Assembly (NCBI RefSeq): GCF_949628215.1
Contig: NC_134277.1
Span: 26,797,179 to 26,861,178, forward strand
DNA length: 64,000 bases
DNA from: Phalacrocorax aristotelis
Lineage: Eukaryota > Chordata > Aves > Suliformes > Phalacrocoracidae
Reading direction: 5' to 3'
The notes beneath the pieces were generated by a model. The model had not been told where the DNA came from. It saw nothing but the letters and a program-made list of their open reading frames with translations, and did no database searches. Shown here piece by piece: positions 38,034-50,800 of this stretch. Within the stretch, counting starts at the first letter, position 1; the number at the start of each line of letters is the position of its first letter. The position numbers and the translations under genes were made by a program.

Positions 38034-39560
38034 CTCCAGGTCTAATTCCATCAGGTTCAGTCTGCCTCTCTCCTACCCTCTGGTCCCAGCTCCAGAAGCA
38101 GAAACAGTTGCTTAGCTCTCGACCTTAACTCCCTCCCTGCTTACCCTATGGCAGCAATTAGAGTTTCTGCAGTTGTTGCTGCTTATGAAGAGCAGGTATG
38201 GGTTAGCTGTTCCCCTAAGAGGTAAATGTGGAACAGATTGCTGCATGGGAACATGGTAGGATGCTGTGGTAGAAGAGGGAAGAGGAAGGAGGGATGGGGA
38301 TTAAAACCCATTGATACTACAGCTGGATTCTTGCCCCTGGAATGGCTAAGGCATTGTGATCCCTGAAGAAACTTAACCTTGAGTATAACTGGCCATGAAT
38401 GGAAAAGTGTAAGTACATTTCAAGAGCTTGCCAGGGCTAATTTTGTAGAGATAAAGGGCTGGAAGATTAGTACAGCTAAAGTGAGATTTTGTTCTGGTAA
38501 TTTAAGAAGAGGTTTTGTGCTGGCCCTCTGCATAGCAGAAAATGTCAACCTTTGGACATTCATCTTATAGGAATAAAACATTTTATTCAAAATTTACATT
38601 AAGAGTGATGTTATATATGGCACTAGGATATGACTTAAGCTATTGAGTCCTGACAGGGAATAAGACATCCTTCTCCAGCTGCACATTCAGGTGTGCTGGC
38701 ACTAGCTAGCTCCTTCCCAAAGCAGGGAGCGGGCAAACCCTGGCTCCTGTTCCTTCAGCTCAACTCTTCCAGCCAGCAAAATGTGATAACAGGAGCAGTT
38801 TGCTGTAATAACTGCTGTAAATGACCACCCCTCCAGAGGAAGGCAGGCACAGGTGAGGCACTGAGGTGACAGAAGAGTCCCAGAGTTTCCGTGCTCTTGC
38901 TAAGGTGGGTGTTTGTATGTAATTTTTGCTCGACAGCAGTCTGAAGTCATTCTCTAGGCTCTGTGCAGAACAATATATTTGATTCATATAGATGAATCTG
39001 AATAACTTTAATATTCTCCACAATTCTAATCGCTCTATTAATATGTATATAGTAAAATGGCATCTACTCACCACTCACAGCTGCCTGCAAGACAGCTGTT
39101 TATGTCACATAAGGACAAAGCTTCATAAGGAATTGTCATGAATCGTGGATATTTACTGAGTGTACAGCGCAACTATGCAGCATGCCAAGAATGGCTATTT
39201 CAATTTCTTTGGTTTTTTATTTTTAATCCAAGACACAAGCCAAGGCATGAGGATTGATGCTATAAATCCTTACTCATGCAAGTAGTTACACTGACTTTGG
39301 TATGACTACTTCTTGAGTAAACAAACGTTTGCTGGACTAGTCCTTTAAAACTAACCGAAAACTATATCCATGCCCAGTTTCCAATGCTAGCTCTTTCTTG
39401 CTGTTGTTTAGCATAAAACAATGTAGTTAAGAGTTCTTTTCATCTGGAGAAATGTATTCCTATTCACCTTCTTGTAACACATACAGAATAGAAAACAAAT
39501 GGCTGAGTGTAGGTTAATTAGATATCAAGCGTAGAAAGGCATATGGTTACAATGGCACTT

Positions 39561-39683
39561 TAATTACTGGGGCTGTGAGCAAAGCTTACTATGCCAATAA
39601 TGAGATTTAAAGTGAAATGGCTGCATGCAGCAATGTTTCATATCACTCCATCACCAAAGTTAATTACTGAGAAAGAATTACTG
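39561..39683. promoter_or_regulatory. Possible intronic regulatory cluster (TAATTA sites)
   Basis: TTAATTACTG occurs twice about 100 bp apart (around 39560 and 39660) and AATTACTG occurs a third time near 39676. A perfect 12-bp palindrome, GCTGCATGCAGC, lies between them at 39620-39631. TAATTA is the core of homeodomain binding sites. Function is inferred only. Confidence 0.25.
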
Positions 39684-42600
39684 CATGAAAGAGTAAGGCA
39701 GTTTTAGTGTATGATACACAAATAGGTGACAAGAAACTTAAGTTCCTGTAACCTATGACCAGAGACAGTGAGAATAATGCAGAAATCTTGGATGTGTACA
39801 GCACCTCCGCCTGCCTGCAGCCATCTCTCCAACACCACCGCTACAATCATTAGTGCCTGCAGTCACTGTGCACCTCTGGCCATCACCTCTGCCCCTAAGT
39901 ATTGAGTGTGGTTGCATTTCACAGCAGTTCATCCATTCAGATTAATCTCAGTGTCTCCAGTGAAGGTGGCATAGAGTATGTTCTTGCAGCCTTCCTGTTC
40001 CTCTCCTAGCCTACCTTCCCCTGCCCCCTGCGTAGGCCCCAGGGCTTTGATTGCTCTTGCATGGGGAGAAGAGTGCTGTGAAGGTGATGAGCACCTGCTG
40101 AGCTCTCAAACTGCTCTCAGTTGAGCTGGACCCTGACAGGCCACCAGGGCAACCACGGGTCTGAGATCATAACAAGGTTAACTGAAGAAGGAAGAACAAT
40201 ATCACTGAGTGTTACAAAGCCTGCCGTGAGGAGCTTAGAGCTTTCTTCTTAGAAGGGGGTGACACTTAAATTGTATGTCTGGTCAAGGAGGGAGAGGCAC
40301 ATCTGTTCCAGTTCAGCCCATGATTAGAAGTGCCATTAGTCAGGTTTAAAAGACTTCACAGAGCAGTGAGAGCATGAGGTCAAGGCAGCTGTGTTTTTAT
40401 TCTCTGCTGGCCAATACAAGAATCCAGCCATAAGTGGATAATGGATAGCACAAGCTCCTGCACTTAAGTAAAACAATGTGTTAATCTAGATTTCGGCCAT
40501 GATTCCAAGGATCTCAGATGATCATAATTCAGTGCCAACTAAAACTGTTCATGCATGGATTTTAAAAGTGTAAGTAGCATTACTGAAAATCACATGCATA
40601 GCCGTAACATATTAATGTCCAAGGAGGCTTCTGGGGACTGGGAGGGGCAGGGCCATGCCTGCCATGCTTTCTGCTGTGATAGCAGATGGAAGAAGTAAAG
40701 TCTAAAGAAATGAAGAGTCTGAGTTTATTTACTCTGCTCTTCAGGGCTTAAAATGTTTTTCTGTTCTCTATTAGCCATTCATGCCTCTTTGGCACACAAG
40801 ATATATAGCTGTTTTTTTTCCAAACAGACTTTCCATTTTGTTGGCCAGCCTTGCAGTCTAGAAGCAATCTCAGGCCTGGAAATATGGTCTGGTGAGCAGA
40901 CTATTGCAGAGACCTTGTATTATCTGTACAACACTGTTGCTGTTGGACAGAGAAACTTCAGTTCTGCTGGACACTGAGATATTATATGAAAATGCGCAAG
41001 AAGATCTGTTATTTTAAAGGTCCAAAACAAATCTGTTGTTTATATGTTCTTCCACATGAATACAGGCATTGGTACAACTTCTTCTTACTATTTTTACATT
41101 TCTTTCTATAGACAGGCTCACAGTACTAAAGTGAGGTTGGTGAGGTAGTAGGTGATGAATGCAATATAAAACACTGTCAGGTAGTACTGAGTTTAGCATT
41201 GTTTGTCCTGGCTAAACTTCATTTATTTCAGCCTTGAAGTTAGATATTTCAGTAGGAAAAAAGTAAATCCCAGAGTATCGAGGCTCCTGTGGTACTAAAA
41301 TTAATCTCCTTGCCCCACACTGAATTTTCTCATGAGAAATAATTTTGAGCTCTGTGGCAGCAGAAGTATACAGCAGCTTGGAAACAATCTCCTACCATGA
41401 CTGAAGACCAGACTGTGGCTTTGGTCTATGCCATATAGCACACAGCAAGACTGGAGGAAATTAGCTTAGTTCTCTTGGGCAGCTAAACTTAGACCAGTGC
41501 TCTCTTTGGAAGGACCTAATGCCATCTAGGCATCTGTTGCTGCTCCTCTAGGTTTTTTGCCGTAGATATCTACACCTTGAGTAACTGCTGGAATAAATGG
41601 GACTTGGAGGAAAGGGGTCATAATCCTTCCATCCTCTCTTCTGGCACAGCCCAGCACAGCTACTCTAGTGCAAAAACTTGCGTGATGTTTATTGGTAATG
41701 TGCTGATGCAAATAGCACCAAACTGTCTTGAGTCTATATAAGAGAGATGTCATCTTTGGCTCTCTGCCTGCCTTAATGGGAAATTCTAAAAAAAGCTTCC
41801 TTTATTGTCCAGTAAATGACATTTCATGTAAGAAAATAATGAGGGAGTTTCTCAGCATCCCTGCCATTGATCATGTTAGGCAAGTCTCCAGCAGATACAA
41901 CAATTTAAAAAATGGGTGTAATGGTGAAAAGTACCCAAGCACCAACAAAAATCACACTCAGCCTGTCTGGAAAACCTGAACCCCCACGGCTGTTTGTTCT
42001 TACTGCCTGACACTGATGAATGTTTCTGATCAGCCACTCCATCAAGGAGTCATTAATCCTACATGCAGTCTGCAGCTACCTGGAGGTAGTTAAGCCAGCC
42101 ATGTGATTACTCATGGGAGCAATAGAGTACAAAACTGGAAGCCACATTTCAATAGCAGATTCATTTTTATCTCATTTTGGGCATCATCCTTTCCAGATGT
42201 GTCCCCTCAGTGATGGCTTGCTGACAATTCAAGTATCAAAAGTGGATATCCAGATGAGAGCCTTTGACAAGGAAGAGGTCATTTTGCTGTGTGCTGCCAG
42301 ATGTGTCAAAAGGCTGTTACAGACGACTAGGGGTTAGGTGACTATTGTTGTTATTCAGGATTTGCAGCCAGACCATGCATCTTGAGTCCACATAAGGAAC
42401 AACTGGCTGCTATTGCAGCTTCCTAACAGCAGCTCAGCCAGTGCAGAAGTCCACAAAGTGCAGCATGTCTCTGAGGCTGGACATCTGAATAGCATGTATG
42501 CATATTGTATATTTTCTTAATCCAAATATATTTATTCTGAATCCTAAAACAACATAATCAGTAGTTCACAAGCAAAAGAGCTGCATATTTATTTAGGCTC

Positions 42601-44760
42601 ATTTTAATTTCTGGAATATGGCTTTTAGTTTTCTGCCTAGCGCGCCCTAGTTTAGTTCATATGACAGGTAAACTCATTCATAGGCTACACTCTAATTTTG
42701 AATTAAATGATACATATGGTCTGCCATGATGTTCGCAAGAAGATGTGCCAGATCTATTCATCATGGGGTAACTTGAAAATTGTATTCCTGGAGTTGTAAA
42801 GGTGGATAAGCTTCTCTGACCTCGTTGTATTGCCAAAAGTACTTTGGAATTAGAGCTATCTGATGAAACATACCTAAGAAACAAATAGCCTTTAAGATAG
42901 TTCACATTTTTAGTGCATTTTTCTTGCTGTCTTTCCTCATTTTTAGCATTGCTACAGCCTTTCTAGGCACAAATCCGTATGTTCTCATTAGAGTTGAAGA
43001 ATTACAGCCTAATCAAAGTGTTACTCTAAAGCTATAAAACATTAAGCAAATTTGTTTTGCAAAATCTAATCTGAAAAAAATAGAAGGTGACACCGGGGAG
43101 AATGAAGAAGGAAGGCGGCGATGCTCAAGACCAGGATTTTGGGGTAACACATTGTTTGGAGGCAAGTGAGGAAACACTGGAGCACCGCCCGTACATAGCT
43201 ACACAGTCATTCCTATGGGGAAAGGATGTTTCAAAATTTGCCTGGCTGGTCTTTGCCGTCTCCATGCCAGGTCCTCCCTACGAGGGAGAATTGGAAGTCT
43301 TTCTGTGTTTCCAGGGGATGGAGATTGCACTGTGCCAGAAAGTGATGACAGTAAGGAAGAAGAAGAAACGTGGTAGTAGCCTGCAGATCCTGGGGACAGA
43401 AACATGATAGGAAAAAACAGTTGTACATCTCTCCAACTTTTTTTAATTGGACCCATGAAACCATGAACTTCTCTAGCATGATCTTTACAGCTATCATTTC
43501 TTGTTAGGTTCTGGTGTCATTAACTGCTCACGTTTTGCTATTCTTTTTTATTCTCCTGAGAAGCTGTGCTGCAGAATTACAATGGCAGGCCTCTAATCTT
43601 TTCTACTGTTGTATTTCCCTGTACATTTATGCAGCAAGCCAGCCAGAAGCAAATGTATAGTTATGTTGGCAAGTGGTGGCAGAATTTAATACCCTCTGCC
43701 ATTCCGAAAGTTAGCAAACCAGTCAGTAGCACCTCATCAGTAGATAACTTGCTTCATTATCACTACATCAGTGTTGTCACATTGTGACTGGGAATTTGCT
43801 ACTTTCTAATAATATACAGGGATAAACAGGAGCACGAATATCTCTTTAGGTGACATACTGAGTGTTAGCATCACAAAGCTTGCCCTGTACCTAATTCACC
43901 TGCTCTGGATTCAAAATTAACTTTTTAAAGGACTTTCTAGCTTTTCTAAGATAATGAGGTGTTTTATTTTGCTACAGTTGAATTCTCCTGATGTATTGAA
44001 AAAGCGTTTTTCTGCTAACCATCTTTGGACAATGGCTTACTGTAGGAACTGAAATGGTTCTTGACATATTTCAACCAGCTATTTCTTTGTAGAAAAAAAA
44101 TATAGTGAAGTGGAGCTAAAACCAGCTGTAGGGATATAAAATATTCATCCAGCTGTAAAAGAATGAAAGACATCTTTGCCTCAAGGGTTTTTATTTCTCA
44201 ATTACTATGTGAGAAACACTGACCTTAAAAAGGCCAGTGTTAATCCTCAAAGGAGTGAAAGTAATCACACTCCTCCAGGCTCCTCTGTTCTGACAGCGCT
44301 ACCGGGAACAGCATCTGCCACGGCTCTGGGGCTGAACGCAGCGCACGGCTCTCCAGGCCAGCCCCCAAAGACCTTCACTGCTTCTTATGGGGCATTGTGG
44401 TCTTTCCAGGCAATCCACCCCACTATTATGGGGCAGAAAGGGAAGCAGAGCATTTTTCTCTTTTACTTAGACCTCTGTCTCAAAATTGCAGATGGTGGGG
44501 GGAGAGGGTCACGCCTGTACCTCATTTGGTGCCATCTGCTTTGTAATGGTAACACTCCTGATTCATCTGCTCAGAGATATTCAAGTCACACTCTGCACGG
44601 AGCTTTCAAAAATGAACACTGCTGCTTGTATATAGACAATAAAAAGTGACTTTGTGTGGTTTCAAAGTTCATAATGCAACATGCTTCATTTCTGCATTAA
44701 TCAACAATGAAGTGACTATTTTTTCGAGTTCTGTTCATTTGCTGTATTTCACTTGCTTAC

Positions 44761-44802
44761 CTCACCATTGAAGAAGCAGAATATAGTTGCCACAAGTAAG
44801 CC
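44761..44802 (-). CDS. CALCR: CALCR 42-nt exon: TM7
   Basis: This exon is exactly 14 codons, GLLVATIFCFFNGE, between the acceptor CTCTTAG and the donor GTAAGC, with phase 0 at both ends. It provides the core of TM7. The FNGE sequence resembles CALCRL (FFNGE) more than human CALCR (FCNNE) and so probably keeps an ancestral state. Its short length hides it from ORF searches. It was located from the expected TM7 sequence and confirmed by the splice sites and frame. Because it is symmetric, skipping it would delete 14 residues of TM7 without a frameshift, as in the known rabbit isoform lacking the equivalent exon 13. Confidence 0.96.
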
Positions 44803-47800
44803 CTAAGAGAACGGAAAAGAAAAGAGTTTAGAGATCAGAATATATAATATTTTTGGCACTGTTTGGAAATTCAGACTTGAGAGATGAAAGAAAAAAACAG
44901 TAATCCACTTTCTCTGCACCACAGACACTTCACCTAACCTCCCCTTCATTCACAGTTACGTTATTACACTGATTTTTATCTTTTCAACATGTTTTATCAT
45001 TTTCTTCTATATTACTAGCATTTATAGACGATCTATTTTGGCTATAAACTTATTTTTGTACAAGAGACCTAGAGAAGTAAAATGAAATGGTACGTAAGGT
45101 AAACATCTTGCTTACAGGGGAGTATCACACTGGTACTGACTTTGCTGAAGAGATGGCAGAGGAATTGTGCCCTACATGCTGCCACGCATTTGTCAGAGTA
45201 CAGTTATCCAGCTAAAATTGCCAGCCAAGGAGAATCCAGCTGCCCCAGGAAGGCTTTATATTGAACTGTATGTCAGGGTATGTGAGCTTGTATGTGGGGC
45301 ATCATGATGGATGGCAGGGATGTGAAAGAGGTATAAATGTCCAGAGAAAGGAAAAAAAACCCATCCCACAACAGGTGAGTTAGAAGGTAGGGGCCAGAGA
45401 AAAAAAGAGAAAGTACAGATCATAGTTTGGTCCTAAATGGCTTAAAAATAATTTAACTCTTGCCACAGTTGTTCAGATAATATTTCACTACTGCTACTAC
45501 AGGGCCAAGCAAGGGACATGAGGTGAGAAAGTGTGAAATTAATACGAGAGAAAAGTCACACACAGAGAGCCTGCCATTCAGAGTCATGTAGTTACACTGG
45601 TCCGTGTTCTAAACCTCACTCGCTCTTATTGAAATAGCATTACATAGCATCAATGGGAGCCAAATGCCTTCATTTTGAGTTAACTAAAGCAGTTTTTATA
45701 AACTAAACGTATGGCAGTTTGTGAAATTGAGGGGAAAACTGCAATACAATAGCTTGTGTTCCCAAGGGCTGCTTTGAAGAGCTTTACAGCTGTATCTTTT
45801 TTATAAACCTTAATTTAACTGATTATCAGTTAAATTGTAGCTAATTCTTTGTAAAATGCTTTAGACTCTCAAGTGTATATTTTGGACCACAAATGTAAGG
45901 TCAGCAATAACTGTTTTTACAAAATGCTTATATATTAAGAATGTATGAGCTGGTTTGAAGAGGGGCTGAGCACCTGAATTTTGGCAATTATTTCACGCCA
46001 ATAAATTTACTCTAAGGCAGAATTTGTAATTTGACATGCCTTCAAATATGAACACAGAACAGCATGTGCGAGGAGGAGGAAGGGTAGACATAGTGAGAAA
46101 AAGACAGTTTCTTTTCATGTTTTGGAAAAACAGTGAGTATTCTCAAAAAACTCAAATCTCAGTATACAATATACAATGCACAATAGTTTGTCCATAAGCT
46201 CTGGTTTCAGAAACACCACAAAGTCAACCAAAATCTTACACATCTAAAGCAGGACTTTGTCAGTCCACAGATTCCTAAATAAAACATTTATGCAAGGGGA
46301 GCAAATGCATCACTTCCCAGTGCCCTACATTTATTTTCTCCTGCGCTGTGTGCGCTACATTAGTTTGTAGTCTTGCAAAACATCTGCTGTTAAACTGCAT
46401 GGTACATGGTCTCAGCAAGGGTCTCACTATTTTGCGAAAATGTGTTTATATTAACAGCAGTCAGCCATGATGGGAAATGAGATGGGTCTTGATCTCCTCT
46501 GGGAGCAGAGATGCTCGATGGATGTCCCATGTGAGGCACAGCAGATACAAAAGACACCAGGAGGAGAGAAAGAACTGGAGAAATTTTCCTAAGTCTGGAT
46601 GTCAGTGGGAGTGTTTAGGGAGAATTTGGGAACTGCAATTCACCTAAAGGCAGAAATTGAACTTGAACTATTGAAGTGAAGCTATTTTCCATTTCAGTTC
46701 CTGTATGGTATTTGAATTCCTCTGCTACATCCTGCAATTGCTCTACTTTTCTTCTGTTGGAGAGTGCAGTTCCCTTAACTAGTGTTTCCTCCAGGCAACT
46801 TCTAACAGAAAAGCTAAAGGGGAAGCTGTGATGGTGCTTCATATCCCTTCAGTTGCTCTTCTGGTCTGGAGTGAGCTGAGAGCAGATATGGGTCCTTGTC
46901 ATTTTGAGACCATGGATATTGTACATCTTCTGGCAGAAGAAATTATTTTCTCTGGTTTGTCCCATATACATCTCACTGCTCTTCTTCCATCAGCAACAGC
47001 TTTCTGGGCTCTGCTATATTTCTATTTCTATTTCTATTTCTATGATTTCTATGTCTCTATTTCTATTTCTGTTATTTCCATTTCTATTTTTACTTTTTCC
47101 AATTTATACATAAAGTTTTGCCCATAGTTAAGAGTACTGTCATTATTGTCAACTGTAAAGCTACAGAGATATCTATAGCACATAGCAGCTTTGTCTCTTT
47201 GGAGCCAGGGGGGCTTGGGATGATGACAACTCTACAGTGGATCTATTAAAACATGTGACAGATTAGATGTAGGTTAATTATTTCATGTAAGGCCCAGAGG
47301 TTAATTCTCATACCTCTTTGACATACGTCTTCCATATTCTAACTGCTGCTGGGTTTTGCTCAGGGTACAAGTCTTGCTGGGGATGAGATCTCTAGGTCAA
47401 TTATATCTCTCTGCCACCGTGTGGAGTTGTTAAACTGACCTGTGATATATTGCCTGCTGACAGCAGGATAATATTGGCTGTGGTATTGAAGGCAGAGATG
47501 AAGAATACATTTACAGATTAAGGCCTTTAATAACTGCTTCTGAAATTCTTTATTTCTGGAACTGTGTGAAGACCAGATGATGTGGCTTTTGGCCAAAACA
47601 TGCCTTAGGGATTGTCCAGAGATAGCAGCTCTCAGATCTTCATGTACTTTATTGACACCATAGTGAGTTTTTCCTTGTGTTTAAGTGCCTATACTAGTCC
47701 AAGGACATTCTTTACTTGACAGGTATTTAATCTGTATCTCAGTCTCCTAGAGGACATGTGTGTCTTCAAAGGAAGATCCAGTGATTTTCTCAGGTTAGAA

Positions 47801-50800
47801 AGAAACAAACAAAAAAACCTATGCAGATACCACAAATCTTCAAGGGTTTCTGATACCTCATTGTTTTTCTTCCAGCTTATGTCTCCATAAAACCAATAAA
47901 GCATATATAGATATGCTTCTTTCTGTTATTCATGAGCTTGTCCATGGCCTTATTCTCTGCCCTAATTACACACTGTCTTGCTGTTTAGGCTTTAGTGGGG
48001 TGATATAACTGTTATTGATGGTAGAAGATAATGGCACATGTAATCGTACAGATGGCCATAATATAAAATGTCAGTTTCTGGTTCTCTGTGTGGGCTTTGG
48101 TCCATGTCCATTCACTTCTCACCTCTGGATCTGAATGGACAGGAAACAAAAAACAACACTGCAGTACTTCCCATTCCCATCTCCTCATTTCAGCAAAGAT
48201 AAAGAGCTTAGAGGAAAACACTACTGTGTTCCTCATCATTTTCATTCACAGCACATTCATACAGCACCTCTGAGGTAAATTACTATGTTATGAAGTGTTC
48301 ATTTATGTTAGGATAAAAAAAAAAATCTCAGCAAAGAATGTGTTTGTGAAGTTTCTGCTGTTACTGAGATGGGGAGATTGTCATGAGAGGGCTGAAGACA
48401 GCAGCCCACCTGCTGCAAAGTGATGGGGACATCCCACCAGCCAAAGTTCACACTTCGCTTCTCCCGCTCTCTTATGGAGGTTTCATTACTGTCATTTTGT
48501 ACAGGAAATTTTCATACAAAAATGGCACTTTATAATATCCAGCTTTCAGAAAAGCCATTTTCCCCAACTTTTATTGGCTCAAAATATCAGAACATTTCGA
48601 AATGACTAATAATGAAAAAAAAAGAGTTATGAAACAAAAAACCCCACTTATGTGGTCAAAAGAAGTTCTATGACCTTAACTTTGCACAGAAGGAAAAAAT
48701 GTTTCTGGTTTGACATCACAAAGAATATTTATTCCCCTTTAAATAGAGAAACAGATGGAATTATTACCTTCTAAAATGCATTGCAATACCTTACTATTTT
48801 TAAGAAGCTACTTTTAAATGGGTTAATTTTGTTCTGCATAAAGCTGCATAGAGAGTTAAATTTACAACTTGGAGGCAGGGTGGATATATATGTGATCCAA
48901 ACCCATACCTGAAAAATACAAAATACAGTTTACACAAATGAGGCCCCTATGAGCTGGATCTCCCTGCCTGGCAGGGCAGGTCCTGCAGTCCTGAGAGTGC
49001 TGCTTGGAATCTGCTGCGTGACACAGAAATAATCTTACTTGTAGAGAAAGAAAACTTTGATTATTCTCCATTTAATAGAAAAAAACTTTTCATATGCCAA
49101 TATAAACCAGGGCCCTTATGCTGAATAGCATTTTAATTTCTCATTAGAAGCAGGCTTGCACATTTAGGGCCACAGTCAGCAAGGTATTGAGAAGAAGCTT
49201 GTGTATTGCTGTTGATTCGTGGGCTACTTCACTGCACCAAGCAGAACTCCATCCAATCTTCTCTGGCATAGCAACAGTGCCGTGTTAGGCAACCTGATAA
49301 CCTCTACAAACCCAGCTACAAGATGCTGGAGGGAGAATTTGGTGAGAGGGGACTTTGGTGGATGGAGCTTGCAAGCAGGAGTGTGTTAATCACTGGGTTT
49401 GTTTGAGAGCTTTCAGGGTCGGGTGGGGTGGGTCTATATGTGGGACTAACTGATGTATCATGGGTTATTGCATTTTTCTACTCTTCCCTTTTTTCTGTGA
49501 AGCCCCTGCTATGGACCAATGTCAGCCATCAGAAGCTGGGATAACAGGAGGTGCGCAGCACCCCGATCTCTTTGCAGCCTCAGACCCCTCAAAAGAGGCA
49601 GTGGTTCCCGGGGTGGGAGGATTGGCAGTGGCAGCCCCAGGGCTGGCAGAGGTGCAGGCAGCTCTGATGAGTTGTGAGGCATGAGCCACATCCCTCCTGC
49701 CCTCTCCTGCTACAGACACCTGAGTGTAGTTACAGGGAGGAAACAGGGCTGCTGCTGCTTCACTCCGTCGCGGAAGGCACCCTCTTTGCCCAGGTGTACC
49801 ACTTCATCTTTGCTGAGCAGCACAATGGGACTTTTCAGGCTTTTAAGTGACAGATGAGTTTTCACGCCAGAGGTGTGCAAGGAGCCAGCACATCCTGTAC
49901 TCTAATGTTTTACACCCTGAGAAGACTGCATCTTTCATGTGCTTTCAGCATCATCTAACAGGATTTCGAAAGTCAGGTCATCTATGAAAATCTGCAACCC
50001 ACTGACTTCTGGAGTGCAGATGTGGTGCCTACTTTAGGAGCTCTGTTTAATAAGCTAACTGCGTGTTCAGCAATGCACCGACAGCATTCCGTTCTGTGCA
50101 TAAGTTATTCCACCTAAGGGCTGAAATATCTTTCTTTTGCCTGGTGCAATCTTTATTTCAGCACAGTCTGGAGACTGAAGAGCTGGTATTGGTGATGGTG
50201 AGGGGAGATACTAATCTCTACTTTTACAGGAGCCATGGGAAGCTGGCTGGCTGAGCAGGAAAAGTACGTGCATTTTAGTTGCAGCACAAAAGACAGCCTT
50301 CAATTAATATTTTTACCATTTATACACCTAATCTACAGATCTGTTAAGAAGAATCTGGTCTATGTGGTGAAACAGACATAAGCTGATACAGGAGAGGTAG
50401 CCATACAGTGTTTGTGAATTGGTCATATAGTCATATTAGAAAAAACATTTCTGCTTCAAATGGTGAGCATTGACGACAATGGTGCAAAAAGAGCAGGACA
50501 ATTCAAAACCAGACTGGCTTCTGTAATTCAAAAGTGACTTCAGCAGAGGAAACCTAACACATAACATCTCAACATGTTATTTTTCAACTGGCCATTCTCT
50601 GAAAGAAAAATCATTACACAGTTTCTTGTGGGAACAAATTCTTTCTCATTCATCATCTTCAATCTCTGAATTTTACAATAGACTGCAGTGCTTGTTTGCA
50701 CCATTTCTGTGTACATGGATGACATAACTAACACATCAAACCATTGTGCTCACTTAAAGCAGTGATGTGCGGCTGAAAAACTGTCTCTCTTTCTGTTCTA

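Larger units (their letters stand above)
37890..44760 (-). other. CALCR: CALCR last intron
   Basis: This 6871-nt intron has donor GTAAGC and acceptor TTAACAG. A 68-nt purine-only-like tract (pyrimidine on the gene's sense strand) lies at 37966-38033, about 75 nt before the acceptor. A homeodomain-site-like cluster lies at 39561-39683. Open frames at 43087-43497 and 44176-44649 show no family resemblance. Confidence 0.88.

Noticed and set aside
44176..44649. 157-codon plus-strand open frame in a CALCR intron
   Set aside because: No family resemblance and low-complexity composition. It is antisense to the gene and best explained by chance in a GC-richer patch.
46828..47127. Open frames with Tyr-Phe and Ile-Ser repeats
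   Set aside because: They are translations of the (TTTCTA)n microsatellite.
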